A stretch of DNA of 64,000 nt from Vreelandella azerica (GCF_013112225.1 NZ_JABFHI010000004.1:124001-188000); one strand, 5' to 3'. Positions 9,784 to 17,906 are shown, counted from the stretch's first letter. Made by a program: numbers and translations. The notes: generated by a model from the letters alone, not told the origin.

Positions 9784-10425
9784 TTAGCCTGCAATATCGA
9801 GGCCACGTGTACTCAACATACGTTCAACGGTTTCAACGATGACCTGGGTTTGCGGGTCAATCTCGATATTGACGTTATCCCCCAACTGACGGTCACCCAG
9901 GCTTGTACGTGCCAGTGTTTCCGGAATCAGGTTCACGCAAAACGCCAACGACTGGCTCTCCTTGTCATGCCTCACTTCTCCCACTGTCAAACTGATGCCA
10001 TCAACGCCGATGTAACCTTTTTCAAACACAAAGCGGCCGATTTCTGCTGGCAGGTTAAACCACAGGCGCCGATTATTGGGCGCTTCTTCAATCGCGCTCA
10101 GGGTTGCCATGCAAATAACATGGCCCGACATGGAGTGACCGCCGATTTCATCACCAAAGCGCGCAGCGCGCTCGATATTGACACGCGACCCTTCACTGAC
10201 TGCACCAAGATTGGTCAAGCGCAGGGTTTCGCGCATCAGATCAAAGCTCACACGGTCATCGTCAATGGCGGTGACCGTCAAGCAAACGCCATTATGAGCA
10301 ACGGAAGCGCCGGTGGTCAGCCCTTCGCGCATTTCAGCCGACATCTTTATAACGTGTGTCCTGAATTGTTCCAGCTCTTTGACGGCCACAACTTCAGCTG
10401 TGCCCTGAACGATACCGGTAAACAT
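9784..10425 (-). CDS. ribE: Riboflavin synthase alpha chain
   Basis: It catalyses the dismutation of two 6,7-dimethyl-8-ribityllumazine molecules to riboflavin. The protein shows the duplicated lumazine-binding repeat of about 213 residues: [13 protein letters not shown] and [17 protein letters not shown] in the first barrel, then [19 protein letters not shown] and [15 protein letters not shown] in the second. The longer open frame begins 19 codons upstream, but the family always starts at MFTGI, so I placed the start at 10425. It is monocistronic here. No FMN riboswitch is visible in the 5' region. Confidence 0.95.
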   Translation of the reverse strand: MFTGIVQGTAEVVAVKELEQFRTHVIKMSAEMREGLTTGASVAHNGVCLTVTAIDDDRVSFDLMRETLRLTNLGAVSEGSRVNIERAARFGDEIGGHSMSGHVICMATLSAIEEAPNNRRLWFNLPAEIGRFVFEKGYIGVDGISLTVGEVRHDKESQSLAFCVNLIPETLARTSLGDRQLGDNVNIEIDPQTQVIVETVERMLSTRGLDIAG

Positions 10426-10506
10426 AAAGTCCTCTATTAAAGTACGGTCGGATAAATATCCACAATGAAAGAAAGGCGTCATGATAACGCTGTTATTGTG
10501 CCATTT

Positions 10507-10653
10507 TTAACTATCAGGCACCCAATAGATGTACGGCTGTATAACATCAGCACAACCATTATCGACACCCTTTTCCTTGATATGACGATTCAGGCAGTAG
10601 CTTCCGAGCAGGCCATTGAGCCCGCTTGAAACACCCCACTTTAGCCTTTTCAA
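10507..10653 (-). CDS. Possible small protein, 48 residues, TTG start
   Basis: I do not recognise this frame. A minus-strand TTG at 10653 has AGGTG about 8 bases upstream and opens a 48-codon frame (KRLKWGVSSGLNGLLGSY, then NRHIKEKGVDNGCADVIQPY). The composition is protein-like: a basic start, a glycine-rich segment, two cysteines and an aromatic C-terminus (YIYWVPDS). It lies in the 500 bp between ribE and the metN leader. The open frame continues upstream without a stop across the metN promoter, so its 5' boundary is unsure. It may be a conserved small protein or chance. Confidence 0.3.
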   Translation of the reverse strand: MKRLKWGVSSGLNGLLGSYCLNRHIKEKGVDNGCADVIQPYIYWVPDS

Positions 10654-10735
10654 CAGAGAATCACCTGCAGTAGAAACATTAAACCAAAAATTAATATCAA
10701 ATAAGCAATACAGTATAAAAATCCCACCATGGCGT

Positions 10736-10764
10736 TTGACAACCTATCAGCTTCATCTTAGACT
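10736..10764 (+). promoter_or_regulatory. Strong sigma-70-type promoter upstream of the metN leader
   Basis: A consensus -35 TTGACA (10736-10741) is followed after exactly 17 bases by TAGACT (10759-10764, four of six matches to TATAAT). Transcription would start near 10771. That places about 120 nt of structured RNA and a terminator between the start site and metN. Confidence 0.75.
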
Positions 10765-10770
10765 TTTTGC

Positions 10771-10891
10771 CTAATCGAAATGACGCCGATTTGTACCCAG
10801 ATTGCGGGCGTCCATCGTGAGACATCACGGTGAAGTGCAGCTAAAAGGGTGTGTCCAGCGTTGATGGCCACCCATCAGGGTGGTCTTTTTT
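10771..10891 (+). ncRNA. Structured leader or small RNA upstream of metNIQ
   Basis: The predicted transcript folds locally into three elements. These are GACGCC (10782-10787) paired with GGCGTC (10807-10812) around a 19-nt loop, an 8-bp hairpin CATCGTGA/TCACGGTG with a GACA loop (10813-10832), and a terminal intrinsic terminator. CCATC (10812-10816) or CCATC (10872-10876) can each pair with GATGG (10863-10867), which overlaps the 5' arm of the terminator. An alternative antiterminator fold is therefore possible. I could not match it to the SAM-I, SAM-II, FMN, TPP or cobalamin riboswitch cores. It may be a methionine-responsive attenuator or an independent sRNA. Confidence 0.5.
10866..10891 (+). 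terminator. Intrinsic terminator in the metN leader
   Basis: GGCCACCC and GGGTGGTC form an 8-bp stem with an ATCA loop, followed directly by TTTTTT. It lies about 95 bp before the metN start codon and about 120 nt after the predicted start site, the usual place for a transcription-attenuation switch. Confidence 0.82.
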
Positions 10892-10987
10892 GCCCCCACC
10901 CTACGCTCGCCGCCCCCGCATGTTTCCATATCGGCTTACTGAATCTGGCCCGCAGTTTTCACTTGCGGCCAACCTCAAGGTAACGCC

Positions 10988-12031
10988 ATGATCGAGCTCA
11001 ACAACGTCAGTAAAACCTACACCAATGGCAGCCAAGTCGTTCACGCTCTGAAAAACGCTAACCTGCATATCCCCAAGGGTGCCATTCACGGGGTCATTGG
11101 CCTGTCCGGCGCCGGCAAATCCACATTGATCCGCTGCGTCAACCTGCTGGAGCGCCCAACCGAGGGCAGCGTGATGGTTGATGGCCAGGATATCACTCGC
11201 CTTAGTGCTGCTCAGCTGAACCAGGCGCGTCATCGCATCGGCATGATCTTTCAACACTTCAACCTGCTAACGACTCGCAATGTCTTCGATAATGTTGCCT
11301 TCCCTCTGGAGCTGACGGGACAGTCTAAACAGGCTATCAAGGAGCGCGTTGAACCCTTGCTGAAGCTGGTGGGCCTGGCTGACAAGGCCAGCCAGTTTCC
11401 CGCCCAGCTTTCGGGCGGCCAAAAGCAGCGGGTGGCGATTGCTCGCGCTCTGGCCAATGAGCCCGCTGTGCTGCTCTGTGACGAGGCCACCTCAGCGCTG
11501 GACCCCCAGACCACGACCTCGATTCTGGAACTGTTGCGCGATATCAACCAGACGCTGGGTATCACCATCTTGCTGATCACCCACGAGATGGAAGTTGTCA
11601 AATCCATCTGCCACCGGGTCAGCCTGATTTCTGCAGGCGAGCTGGTGGAAGACGCTGAAGTCGGCGACTTTTTTACCGCCCCGCGCACCCAGCTAGGGCG
11701 AGACTTCCTCAATGATTTTCTTCAGCTTACCCCGCCCAAGGAGTTGGTTGAGCGCCTACAGTCCTCCCCTGGCGAGCGTACTCACCCAGTGGTACGTCTG
11801 ACGTTTTCCGGCGATGCGGTGTCTACACCGCTGATTTCCCGCCTGGCCAGAGAATGCGGTGTTGATGTCAGCATTCTGCAGGCCAAGGTGGAGTCAATCC
11901 AGGAGCGCACTCTCGGGCTGATGATAGCGGAACTGCTGGGCGATGCGCAGCAGACCCGTCAGGCAATCACCTATCTTGAATCTCACCAACTTAACGTGGA
12001 GGTGCTTGGCCATGTCCAGCGCAATGATTGA
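10988..12031 (+). CDS. metN: Methionine ABC transporter ATP-binding protein MetN
   Basis: MetN is the ATPase of the D/L-methionine importer MetNIQ. The 347-residue protein has Walker A GLSGAGKST, the Q-loop in MIFQHFNLL, the signature LSGGQKQR, Walker B VLLCDEATSALD and the switch LITHEM. From about residue 265 it carries the C-terminal NIL regulatory domain (VVRLTFSGDAVSTPLISRLA), which binds methionine and inhibits transport when the cell is replete. It overlaps metI by 20 bp. Expression probably depends on the upstream leader terminator. Confidence 0.97.
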   Translation: MIELNNVSKTYTNGSQVVHALKNANLHIPKGAIHGVIGLSGAGKSTLIRCVNLLERPTEGSVMVDGQDITRLSAAQLNQARHRIGMIFQHFNLLTTRNVFDNVAFPLELTGQSKQAIKERVEPLLKLVGLADKASQFPAQLSGGQKQRVAIARALANEPAVLLCDEATSALDPQTTTSILELLRDINQTLGITILLITHEMEVVKSICHRVSLISAGELVEDAEVGDFFTAPRTQLGRDFLNDFLQLTPPKELVERLQSSPGERTHPVVRLTFSGDAVSTPLISRLARECGVDVSILQAKVESIQERTLGLMIAELLGDAQQTRQAITYLESHQLNVEVLGHVQRND

Positions 12032-12664
12032 TCTTATTTTCCAGGCCACCCTGGACACCCTCTACATGGTCGCCATCTCAGGGTTTATCGCCACTCTGCT
12101 CGGTGTGCCGCTGGGCGTCTTGCTGTATGTCACCCGACCACGCCAGATTCTGGCCCGGCCGCTGCTTAACCAGGTATTGGGAATCATCACCAATATTGGC
12201 CGCTCGATTCCGTTCATCATTCTGATGGTGGCGATTACCCCCTTCACGCGTATGCTGGTAGGCACCTCCATTGGCATCAATGCGGCCGCTGTACCGCTTA
12301 CCATTGCCGCCATCCCGTTTGTTGCTCGCCTGGTAGAGGGAGCACTGAATGAACTGTCACCTGGCCTGGTAGAAGCCGCTCAGGCCATGGGCGCAACGCC
12401 CTGGCAGATTATCTGCAAGGTGCTTTTGCCCGAAGCCCGAGGTGGCATTATCACCGCACTGACCGTCACCCTAGTAACGCTGGTCAGCTACTCAGCCATG
12501 GCGGGGCTGTTGGCGGCGGCGGCTTGGGCGATCTGGGGATTCGCTACGGCTATAACCGTTTCATGCCGGAAATCATGCTGGTCACCGTCATTATACTGGT
12601 GGTTATGGTGCAGGGCTTCCAAAGCCTGGGCGACTACCTGGTACGTAAAAGCGACCGTAAATAA
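12012..12664 (+). CDS. metI: Methionine ABC transporter permease MetI (frame break near 12512)
   Basis: MetI is the membrane subunit of the methionine importer. Starting at the ATG at 12012, it has five predicted helices, the RSIPFIILMVAITPFTR segment, and the EAA loop VEAAQAMGATPWQIICKVLLPEA that contacts MetN. After TVTLVTLVSYSAMAGLL the frame shifts. One G added to the GG at 12512-12513 gives GGGGLGDLGIRYGYNRF through QSLGDYLVRKSDRK, ending at a TAA at 12662-12664 and giving about 217 residues, the family length. The uncorrected frame ends in unrelated sequence at 12692. A consensus indel is the likely cause. Confidence 0.9.
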
Positions 12665-12770
12665 CCTGGATGCATATAGTCTATTTTATTGATAACCAAA
12701 AATTATTAAAAATAGCTTCTTTATGCTTTAATATCACGCTAACTCAATACTATTCGTGAGGAAAAACACC

Positions 12771-13562
12771 ATGAAAACACTTGCCATCAGCAGTTTAACC
12801 GCTCTGGCACTATCCATTAATACTGCAGCCGCCGATGACCACAGCATCAAGGTCGGCACTGTCGCCGGGCCTGAAACCGATGTTATGGAAGTGGCAGTGC
12901 GTATTGCGGAGGAAGAATTCGGTCTTGATATCGAGATCATCGAATTTACTGACTACGTAACCCCCAACGCAGCCTTGGCCGATGGCAGCCTGGATGCCAA
13001 TGCTTTTCAGCACGAGCCCTACCTGCAGTCAATGATCAATGACCGCGGTTACGATCTGGCGATTGCTGGCCGCACCTTCGTCTACCCGATTGGCGCCTAC
13101 TCCGAGAAGTACACAGATATCGCCGATCTGCCTGACGGCGCCCAGATTGCCCTGCCTAATGACCCTTCCAATGAAGGCCGTGCCCTGATTTTGATGCACA
13201 ATGAAGGCCTGATCACCCTGGAAGATCCCACTTTCCTTGAAGCCACACCGCTGGATATTGCCGAGAACCCGCGCAACTTCCGCTTCCGGGAAATCGAAGC
13301 TGCCCAGTTACCCCGAGTATTGCCTGATGTGGATATGGCGTTCATCAATAATACCTTTGCCCAGCCTGCCGGGCTGACATTGGGTGACGCCCTGATCAAG
13401 GAAGGCCCTGAGTCTCCCTACGTCAACTTGATCGCCGTGCGTGCCGGTGATGAAGAGCGTGAAGACATTCGCCAACTGGTAGATGCCTACCAGCGTGAAG
13501 AAGTCATCGAAAAAGCCGATGAGCTGTTCAAGGGTGCCGCCGTGCCTGGCTGGATTGAATAA
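12771..13562 (+). CDS. metQ: Methionine-binding periplasmic protein MetQ
   Basis: MetQ captures methionine for MetNI. The ATG at 12771 follows GAGGAAAAACACC; the GTG five codons earlier overlaps that ribosome binding site and is less likely. A cleavable signal peptide (LAISSLTALALSINTAAA) is followed by the NLPA/MetQ fold: KVGTVAGPETDVMEVA, FTDYVTPNAALADGSLDANA, FQHEPYL, ALPNDPSNEGRAL and MAFINNTFA. Unlike the E. coli protein there is no cysteine at the cleavage site, so it appears to be a soluble periplasmic protein rather than a lipoprotein. About 107 bp separate it from metI. Confidence 0.95.
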   Translation: MKTLAISSLTALALSINTAAADDHSIKVGTVAGPETDVMEVAVRIAEEEFGLDIEIIEFTDYVTPNAALADGSLDANAFQHEPYLQSMINDRGYDLAIAGRTFVYPIGAYSEKYTDIADLPDGAQIALPNDPSNEGRALILMHNEGLITLEDPTFLEATPLDIAENPRNFRFREIEAAQLPRVLPDVDMAFINNTFAQPAGLTLGDALIKEGPESPYVNLIAVRAGDEEREDIRQLVDAYQREEVIEKADELFKGAAVPGWIE

Positions 13563-13598
13563 ACGCCAGCCGTATTAAATACTAAACACATCATAGCG

Positions 13599-13636
13599 AC
13601 ATCAGGTCAGCATCATTGCTGGCCTGATGTGCTTTT
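13599..13636 (+). terminator. Terminator between metQ and msrC
   Basis: ACATCAGGTCAGC and GCTGGCCTGATGT form a 13-bp stem with one G-U pair around a 6-nt ATCATT loop, followed by GCTTTTA. It ends the metNIQ transcript only about 20 bp before msrC, so msrC is read through or has its own weak promoter. Confidence 0.7.
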
Positions 13637-13657
13637 ACACCGAGGAAAATTACCCGC

Positions 13658-14134
13658 ATGCCTCAGATTGACTATCTCCTGCTCAACCGACAGCTGGAAG
13701 CTTTGCTTGATACCCGCGACTGGCTGACCAACAGCGCCCAGCTCTGCGCCTTTGTCTTTCATGAAGTGCCCAGCCTTAACTGGGTGGGCTTTTATCTGCA
13801 GCGAATGCCAGAGATGCTCAGCCTGGGGCCTTTTCAGGGCAAACCCGCCTGTCACCCGATTCCTTTCAGCAAAGGCGTTTGCGGAGCAGCAGCTCGCCAG
13901 CAAAGTACCCAGCGCGTTGATGATGTTCACGCTATTGCCGACCATATTGCCTGTGATGCCGATTCACGCTCGGAACTGGTCATCCCTGTGGCAATTGATG
14001 GTCAGCTGTGGGGCGTCTTCGACCTGGACAGCCCCATGCCAGCACGCTTCAGCGAGGAAGACCAGAACGGCATTGAGCGTTTGATTGCGACCTTTCTCCG
14101 CCAGACGGATCTGCCCGTATTTTTAGAGCACTAG
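13658..14134 (+). CDS. msrC: Free methionine-R-sulfoxide reductase (GAF domain, MsrC/YebR family)
   Basis: This GAF-fold enzyme reduces free L-methionine-R-sulfoxide to methionine using thioredoxin. The 158-residue protein has VGFYLQRMPEMLSLGPFQGK, a first cysteine in GKPACHPIPFSKGVCGAAA, the DDVHAIADHIACDADSRSEL stretch with the catalytic cysteine, and a PVAIDGQLWGVFDLDS end. These match fRMsr proteins. Its place right after the methionine importer suggests that imported or damaged free methionine is repaired by the neighbouring product. Confidence 0.92.
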   Translation: MPQIDYLLLNRQLEALLDTRDWLTNSAQLCAFVFHEVPSLNWVGFYLQRMPEMLSLGPFQGKPACHPIPFSKGVCGAAARQQSTQRVDDVHAIADHIACDADSRSELVIPVAIDGQLWGVFDLDSPMPARFSEEDQNGIERLIATFLRQTDLPVFLEH

Positions 14135-14160
14135 TTCTGTGTCATAAAACTGCTGGCCAC

Positions 14161-14196
14161 AAAAAAGCCCCGAGCATGATGCCCAGGGCTTTTTTA
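14161..14196. terminator. Bidirectional terminator between msrC and the tRNA pair
   Basis: AAAAAAGCCC and GGGCTTTTTT pair as a 10-bp stem around an internal CGAGCATGATGCCCA loop. The T-run on each strand allows it to end both msrC (+) and the tRNA transcript (-). Confidence 0.8.
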
Positions 14197-14231
14197 TGGA
14201 ATTTGTATCAGCCTGATAAAAAGGCATGAAA

Positions 14232-14308
14232 TGGTAGGACCAGGCGGATTTGAACCGCCGACCTCCACGATGTCAACGTGGCGCTCTAACCAACTGAGCT
14301 ATGGTCCT
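14232..14308 (-). tRNA. tRNA-Val(GAC), copy 1
   Basis: On the minus strand the sequence runs from AGGACCATAGCTCAGTTGG to GGTCCTACCA. It has a 7-bp acceptor stem AGGACCA/TGGTCCT, a D-arm, an anticodon arm CCACG-TTGACAT-CGTGG with anticodon GAC, a T-arm GGCGG-TTCAAAT-CCGCC, and an encoded CCA. It is 77 nt with CCA and identical to its neighbour, 37 bp away. Confidence 0.95.
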
Positions 14309-14345
14309 GAAACAAGTCAATATTTGCGAAAAGTTGCAGTAAAGC

Positions 14346-14422
14346 TGGTAGGACCAGGCGGATTTGAACCGCCGACCTCCACGATGTCAACGTGGCGCTC
14401 TAACCAACTGAGCTATGGTCCT
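14346..14422 (-). tRNA. tRNA-Val(GAC), copy 2
   Basis: This is the promoter-proximal copy of the pair, with the same sequence from AGGACC to the encoded CCA and the same GAC anticodon in loop TTGACAT. The two copies lie in tandem behind one promoter and were probably produced by a local duplication. Confidence 0.95.
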
Positions 14423-14443
14423 GCTGCTGTGCAACGGATGCGT

Positions 14444-14471
14444 ATTTTACGGCTTTATTGCTGAAAGGCAA
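14444..14471 (-). promoter_or_regulatory. Promoter of the tRNA-Val pair
   Basis: On the minus strand TTGCCT (14466-14471) and TAAAAT (14444-14449) are separated by 16 bases, about 20 bp before the 5' end of the first tRNA. It fits a sigma-70 stable-RNA promoter, though no GC-rich discriminator is obvious. Confidence 0.65.
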
Positions 14472-14595
14472 GTCATTTTTGTTCAAGAACACAGGCATGG
14501 TACTGACAGGAAGTGTTTCAGCATAAAATCGACACTTATCCAGCCAAGGCGCTAAGATAACTCAAACCTTCACGCTTAGGATAAGGAGATCACCT

Positions 14596-15669
14596 TTGGC
14601 CGGACTTCTGCTGGGAAGCATATCGCTACTTCTGCTGCTGGCAACGCTGGTTGCCTACATTCGCGTTCACTGGTGGTGGATACGTGCCTTTGAGTTTCCC
14701 CGCCTGCAGTTTGCTCTGCTTGCTCTGTCATGCGCCTTGGCCAGCCTATGGTTAGTGGAGCCTGGGCTTTGGCGCACCACTTCAGTCACCTTGTCACTTG
14801 CCAGCGCCATTCTCCAATTCAGCCACATTCTGCCCTGGACGCCCTTATGGCCAGTGCAGGTGAAAAGATCCGCCCAAGAGGCACCTGAAAAACGCAAGGT
14901 GACGCTATTCATTGCCAATGTGTTAACGCCCAATCGTCAATCTCAGGCGCTGGTTGACATGATCGTCCGGCATCAGCCCGACATTGTGCTGACGCTGGAA
15001 TCTAACGACTGGTGGCAGACCCAGCTCGACAAGGCGCTGGATAAAGACTGGCCATACTCTGTCAAGATTCCGCTGGATAACCTTTACGGCATGCATCTTT
15101 ATTCCAGGCTAAAGTTGGAAAATACTGAAGTCCGGTGGCTTATTCAGGACGATATACCGTCTATCCATACTCAGTTGGTACTGGCAAGCGGTGATATTGT
15201 GCAGTTTTATGCCGTCCACCCCAGGCCTCCCGCCCCCAACGAAAGTGAGAAATCGCTATGGCGGGACGCAGAGCTTTTATGGATAGGAAAAGAGATTCAT
15301 CGCCATGGGCAAGCAAGCATCGTTGCCGGAGACCTCAACGATGTTGCCTGGTCACGCACAACACGGCTGTTCTGTCGGGTCGGCAACATGCTCGACCCAC
15401 GCCGTGGGCGCGGCATGTTCAGCACCTTCCATGCTCACTATCCTGTGCTGCGCTGGCCGCTTGACCATGTGTTTATCAGTGAGCATTTCACCCTCGTAAA
15501 AATGCAGCGTCTGGAGAATTTCGGCTCTGATCACTTTCCGATTCTGACTACCTTGTGCTACTGCCCTTCGCGCCAGGCTGAGAATGAAGAGCCTGACGCC
15601 AACGGTGAAGAACATCTGGAAGCCCACCAGACCATCCAACAAGGCAAACAGGAAGAACAGCAGACCTGA
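14596..15669 (+). CDS. Membrane-anchored endonuclease/exonuclease/phosphatase (EEP) family protein
   Basis: The start is a TTG 7-8 bases after AAGGAG, which supports this unusual codon. Three hydrophobic N-terminal segments (residues 1 to about 85) anchor the protein. The catalytic EEP domain follows, with LFIANVLTPNRQ, DIVLTLESNDWW, the metal and acid residues in IVAGDLNDVAWS, WPLDHVFISEHF and the terminal histidine motif FGSDHFPIL. A charged Glu/Gln-rich tail ends the protein. Family members are DNases, phosphodiesterases or lipid phosphatases, and the substrate cannot be assigned. It converges on fumC. Confidence 0.85.
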   Translation: MAGLLLGSISLLLLLATLVAYIRVHWWWIRAFEFPRLQFALLALSCALASLWLVEPGLWRTTSVTLSLASAILQFSHILPWTPLWPVQVKRSAQEAPEKRKVTLFIANVLTPNRQSQALVDMIVRHQPDIVLTLESNDWWQTQLDKALDKDWPYSVKIPLDNLYGMHLYSRLKLENTEVRWLIQDDIPSIHTQLVLASGDIVQFYAVHPRPPAPNESEKSLWRDAELLWIGKEIHRHGQASIVAGDLNDVAWSRTTRLFCRVGNMLDPRRGRGMFSTFHAHYPVLRWPLDHVFISEHFTLVKMQRLENFGSDHFPILTTLCYCPSRQAENEEPDANGEEHLEAHQTIQQGKQEEQQT

Positions 15670-15727
15670 CCTTCTTTTTCTCTTGTCTATCCGCTGTTTG
15701 TGGCTTTCTAACCCTCTTCGCCTGCCG

Positions 15728-17104
15728 CTATTCAGGCACCCCGCCATGGGTCAGTACAACAGGATCCAGCAGGCGCTCAAGGGTGGCTCGGTCCAGGTCG
15801 GTTTCCTCTTCGGCCACATCAATGATCGGCCGCCCAGCCTGATAGGCTTTCTTGGCAACGGCTGCCGCTGCGTTATAGCCAATGACACCATTCAAGGCGG
15901 TCACCAGAATCGGATTACGCGCCAAAGGGCCTTGCAGGTTATCTTCACGCACCTTGAAAGTGGCAATTGCCCGCTCACCCAATAGCCTGGCGGTATTACT
16001 CATTAGGGTAATTGAGGTCAACAGGTTATAAGCCACCAGTGGAAGCATCACATTCAGCTGGAAATTGCCACTTTGCCCGGCCACGCTGATGGCCGTATCC
16101 AGGCCGATCACCTGGGCCGCAGCCTGGGCGGCAGACTCGGGAATCACCGGGTTAACCTTGCCTGGCATAATCGAGCTGCCGGGCTGCAGTGCCTCCAGCT
16201 CAATTTCCCCAAGGCCTGCCAGTGGGCCGGAATTCATCCAGCGCAGGTCATTGGCAATTTTCATCACCACACAGGCAAAACCTTTCAGCTGCCCGGAAAG
16301 TTCCACCGCCGCATCCTGGGAGGCCAGACTGGCAAAAAAGCTGTTGTTAGGCACCAGCGTAAGCCCTGTCTGCTGACTCAGATCCTTGGCCATCAATTCG
16401 GCAAAGCCTTCAGGGGCGTTGATTCCCGTGCCCACTGCGGTACCGCCCTGGGCCAGCCGGCATAAACGCTGCATGGCACTATCAAAACGCTCAATGGCCT
16501 GCCCTACCTGGCTCGACCAGGCGCCAAGCTCCTGATCCATGCGCAGCGGCATAGCGTCCATCAGGTGCGTGCGCCCAGTTTTCACCACCTGCGCAAGTTC
16601 TTCTGCACGACGATCAATGGTTGCCTGCAGGTTCACCAGAGCAGGCCGCAGTGATTGCGTGACGGCAATCGCCGCTGAGAGGTGGATCGCGGTAGGAATC
16701 ACATCATTGCTTGACTGCCCCATATTGACATGGTCGTTGGGCGTCACTTCGACTCCCTCACGGCAGGCCAACCGGGCCAGCACTTCGTTAACGTTCATAT
16801 TGGTTGACGTGCCGGAGCCGGTCTGAAAAACATCAATAGGAAAGTGGTCATCATGCTGGCCATCGATAACTGCCTGGGCGGCCTTTTCAATCGCCTCGGC
16901 CCGAGGTTGATCAAGCAGACCCAACTGGCCGTTAGTGCGCGCCGCTGCCAGCTTTATACGTGCCACAGCGTGAATAAACGCACAGGGCATGGGCGTATTC
17001 GAGACCTGGAAATTATTGATGGCCCGCTGAGTCTGCGCGCCGTAAAGCGCCTCTTCCGGCACTTCCAGCGCTCCCATGCTGTCTCGTTCGGTACGCATCG
17101 TCAT
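15728..17104 (-). CDS. fumC: Class II fumarate hydratase
   Basis: It interconverts fumarate and malate in the TCA cycle; class II enzymes are iron-free and oxidant-resistant. The 458-residue protein has GALEVPEEALYGAQTQRAI, TGSGTSTNMNVNEVLA, the VNMGQSSNDVIPTAIH motif, GRTHLMDAMPLRMDQE, and the superfamily signature GSSIMPGKVNPVIPE. GAGGAGGT lies a good distance from the ATG at 17104. No frame problems are present. Confidence 0.95.
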   Translation of the reverse strand: MTMRTERDSMGALEVPEEALYGAQTQRAINNFQVSNTPMPCAFIHAVARIKLAAARTNGQLGLLDQPRAEAIEKAAQAVIDGQHDDHFPIDVFQTGSGTSTNMNVNEVLARLACREGVEVTPNDHVNMGQSSNDVIPTAIHLSAAIAVTQSLRPALVNLQATIDRRAEELAQVVKTGRTHLMDAMPLRMDQELGAWSSQVGQAIERFDSAMQRLCRLAQGGTAVGTGINAPEGFAELMAKDLSQQTGLTLVPNNSFFASLASQDAAVELSGQLKGFACVVMKIANDLRWMNSGPLAGLGEIELEALQPGSSIMPGKVNPVIPESAAQAAAQVIGLDTAISVAGQSGNFQLNVMLPLVAYNLLTSITLMSNTARLLGERAIATFKVREDNLQGPLARNPILVTALNGVIGYNAAAAVAKKAYQAGRPIIDVAEEETDLDRATLERLLDPVVLTHGGVPE

Positions 17105-17288
17105 GTCTACCTCCTCGTCTCAGCTTTCAGTAGTACATTCCGTCAATATTATTTTTCATTAACAATCATCCTGTACGATGATTCAACCTGAAGGCAAGGG
17201 TGCGCACCCACACGTCCTGAAACATCGGTTGAGAGACGTCAGCGACTGCCCCTTCTTTACCCGCCAACGCGCCATCACACAAATAATG

Positions 17289-17318
17289 TTGCAATGCACA
17301 AAAAAGACGCTCTATACT
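17289..17318 (+). promoter_or_regulatory. Phasin promoter with TGC/GCA-rich flanks
   Basis: TTGCAA (17289-17294) and TATACT (17313-17318) are separated by 18 bases, about 85 bp before the phasin start. GTTGCAATGCACA and CTGCAACGCAACATGCAGC flank the promoter. Such TGC-rich repeats resemble binding sites reported for the PHB-responsive repressor PhaR. No PhaR gene is in the window, so the link is inference. Confidence 0.55.
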
Positions 17319-17402
17319 GCAACGCAACATGCAGCAAAACGCATCCATTATCCATTTGTCTTCACGACTTAATGTAATACCAATACCCTCGGAGGGTTTA
17401 TC

Positions 17403-17777
17403 ATGCGCACTATCAACACTAACGAAATGACTCAGCAGTTTGACAACATGTTTATGGCTCCGGCTCGCGCCTTCGCCGCTCTGAACGTCGATTTCGCTGA
17501 AAAAATGTTCAACGCCCAGCTCGATGCCAGCAAAGCTTACGTCGACACCAGCATGGCACAGGTTCGCAGCCTGATGAACGTTAAAGATGCCGAAGGCCTG
17601 CGTTCTTATATGGAAGGCCAGCAGAATGTAGCCAAAGAACTGGCTGAGCGCGTTAAAGGCGATGCTGACAAGGTTGTTGCCCTGCAGCAGGATTTCATGC
17701 AGCAGAGCCAGAAGCTGACTGAAGAAAACGTCAAGCAAGCCCAGGAAACAGCCACCAAGATGAGCAAAACTGCTTAA
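17403..17777 (+). CDS. Phasin family protein
   Basis: Phasins coat polyhydroxyalkanoate granules and regulate their size. The 124-residue protein is helical and amphipathic, with no cysteine. It has the N-terminal phasin_2-type run FAALNVDFAEKMFNAQLDAS followed by heptad-like Ala/Gln/Lys/Glu sequence (VVALQQDFMQQSQKLTEENV). A CGGAGGG ribosome binding site precedes the ATG, and a strong terminator follows. PHA synthase is not adjacent, so this is a stand-alone unit, probably highly expressed. Confidence 0.88.
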   Translation: MRTINTNEMTQQFDNMFMAPARAFAALNVDFAEKMFNAQLDASKAYVDTSMAQVRSLMNVKDAEGLRSYMEGQQNVAKELAERVKGDADKVVALQQDFMQQSQKLTEENVKQAQETATKMSKTA

Positions 17778-17848
17778 TGGTCTGTTCCGCTGGCTAGCTG
17801 TTAGCTAGCACCAAGGCTGACACTGGGCCTCAGTGACAGCCTTCTGAA

Positions 17849-17878
17849 ATACCGCCAGCTTGCCTGGCGGTATTTTTT
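17849..17878 (+). terminator. Terminator after the phasin gene
   Basis: ATACCGCCAG and CTGGCGGTAT form a perfect 10-bp stem around CTTGC, and the run continues into TTTTTT. Confidence 0.88.
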
Positions 17879-17906
17879 GTGTGGTTGCCATAGCAATATG
17901 CAGCCG

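Noticed and set aside
9544..10440. Long plus-strand open frame (298 codons) opposite ribE
   Set aside because: It mirrors the riboflavin synthase gene, whose motifs are unambiguous, and its own translation has no recognisable domain.
10771..10891. Known riboswitch (SAM, FMN, TPP, cobalamin) upstream of metN
   Set aside because: None of the conserved core sequences of these classes was found; it is kept only as an unidentified leader.
17166..17738. 190-codon minus-strand open frame over the phasin gene
   Set aside because: It is antisense to the phasin, which has a promoter, ribosome binding site and terminator; the antisense product is not recognisable.
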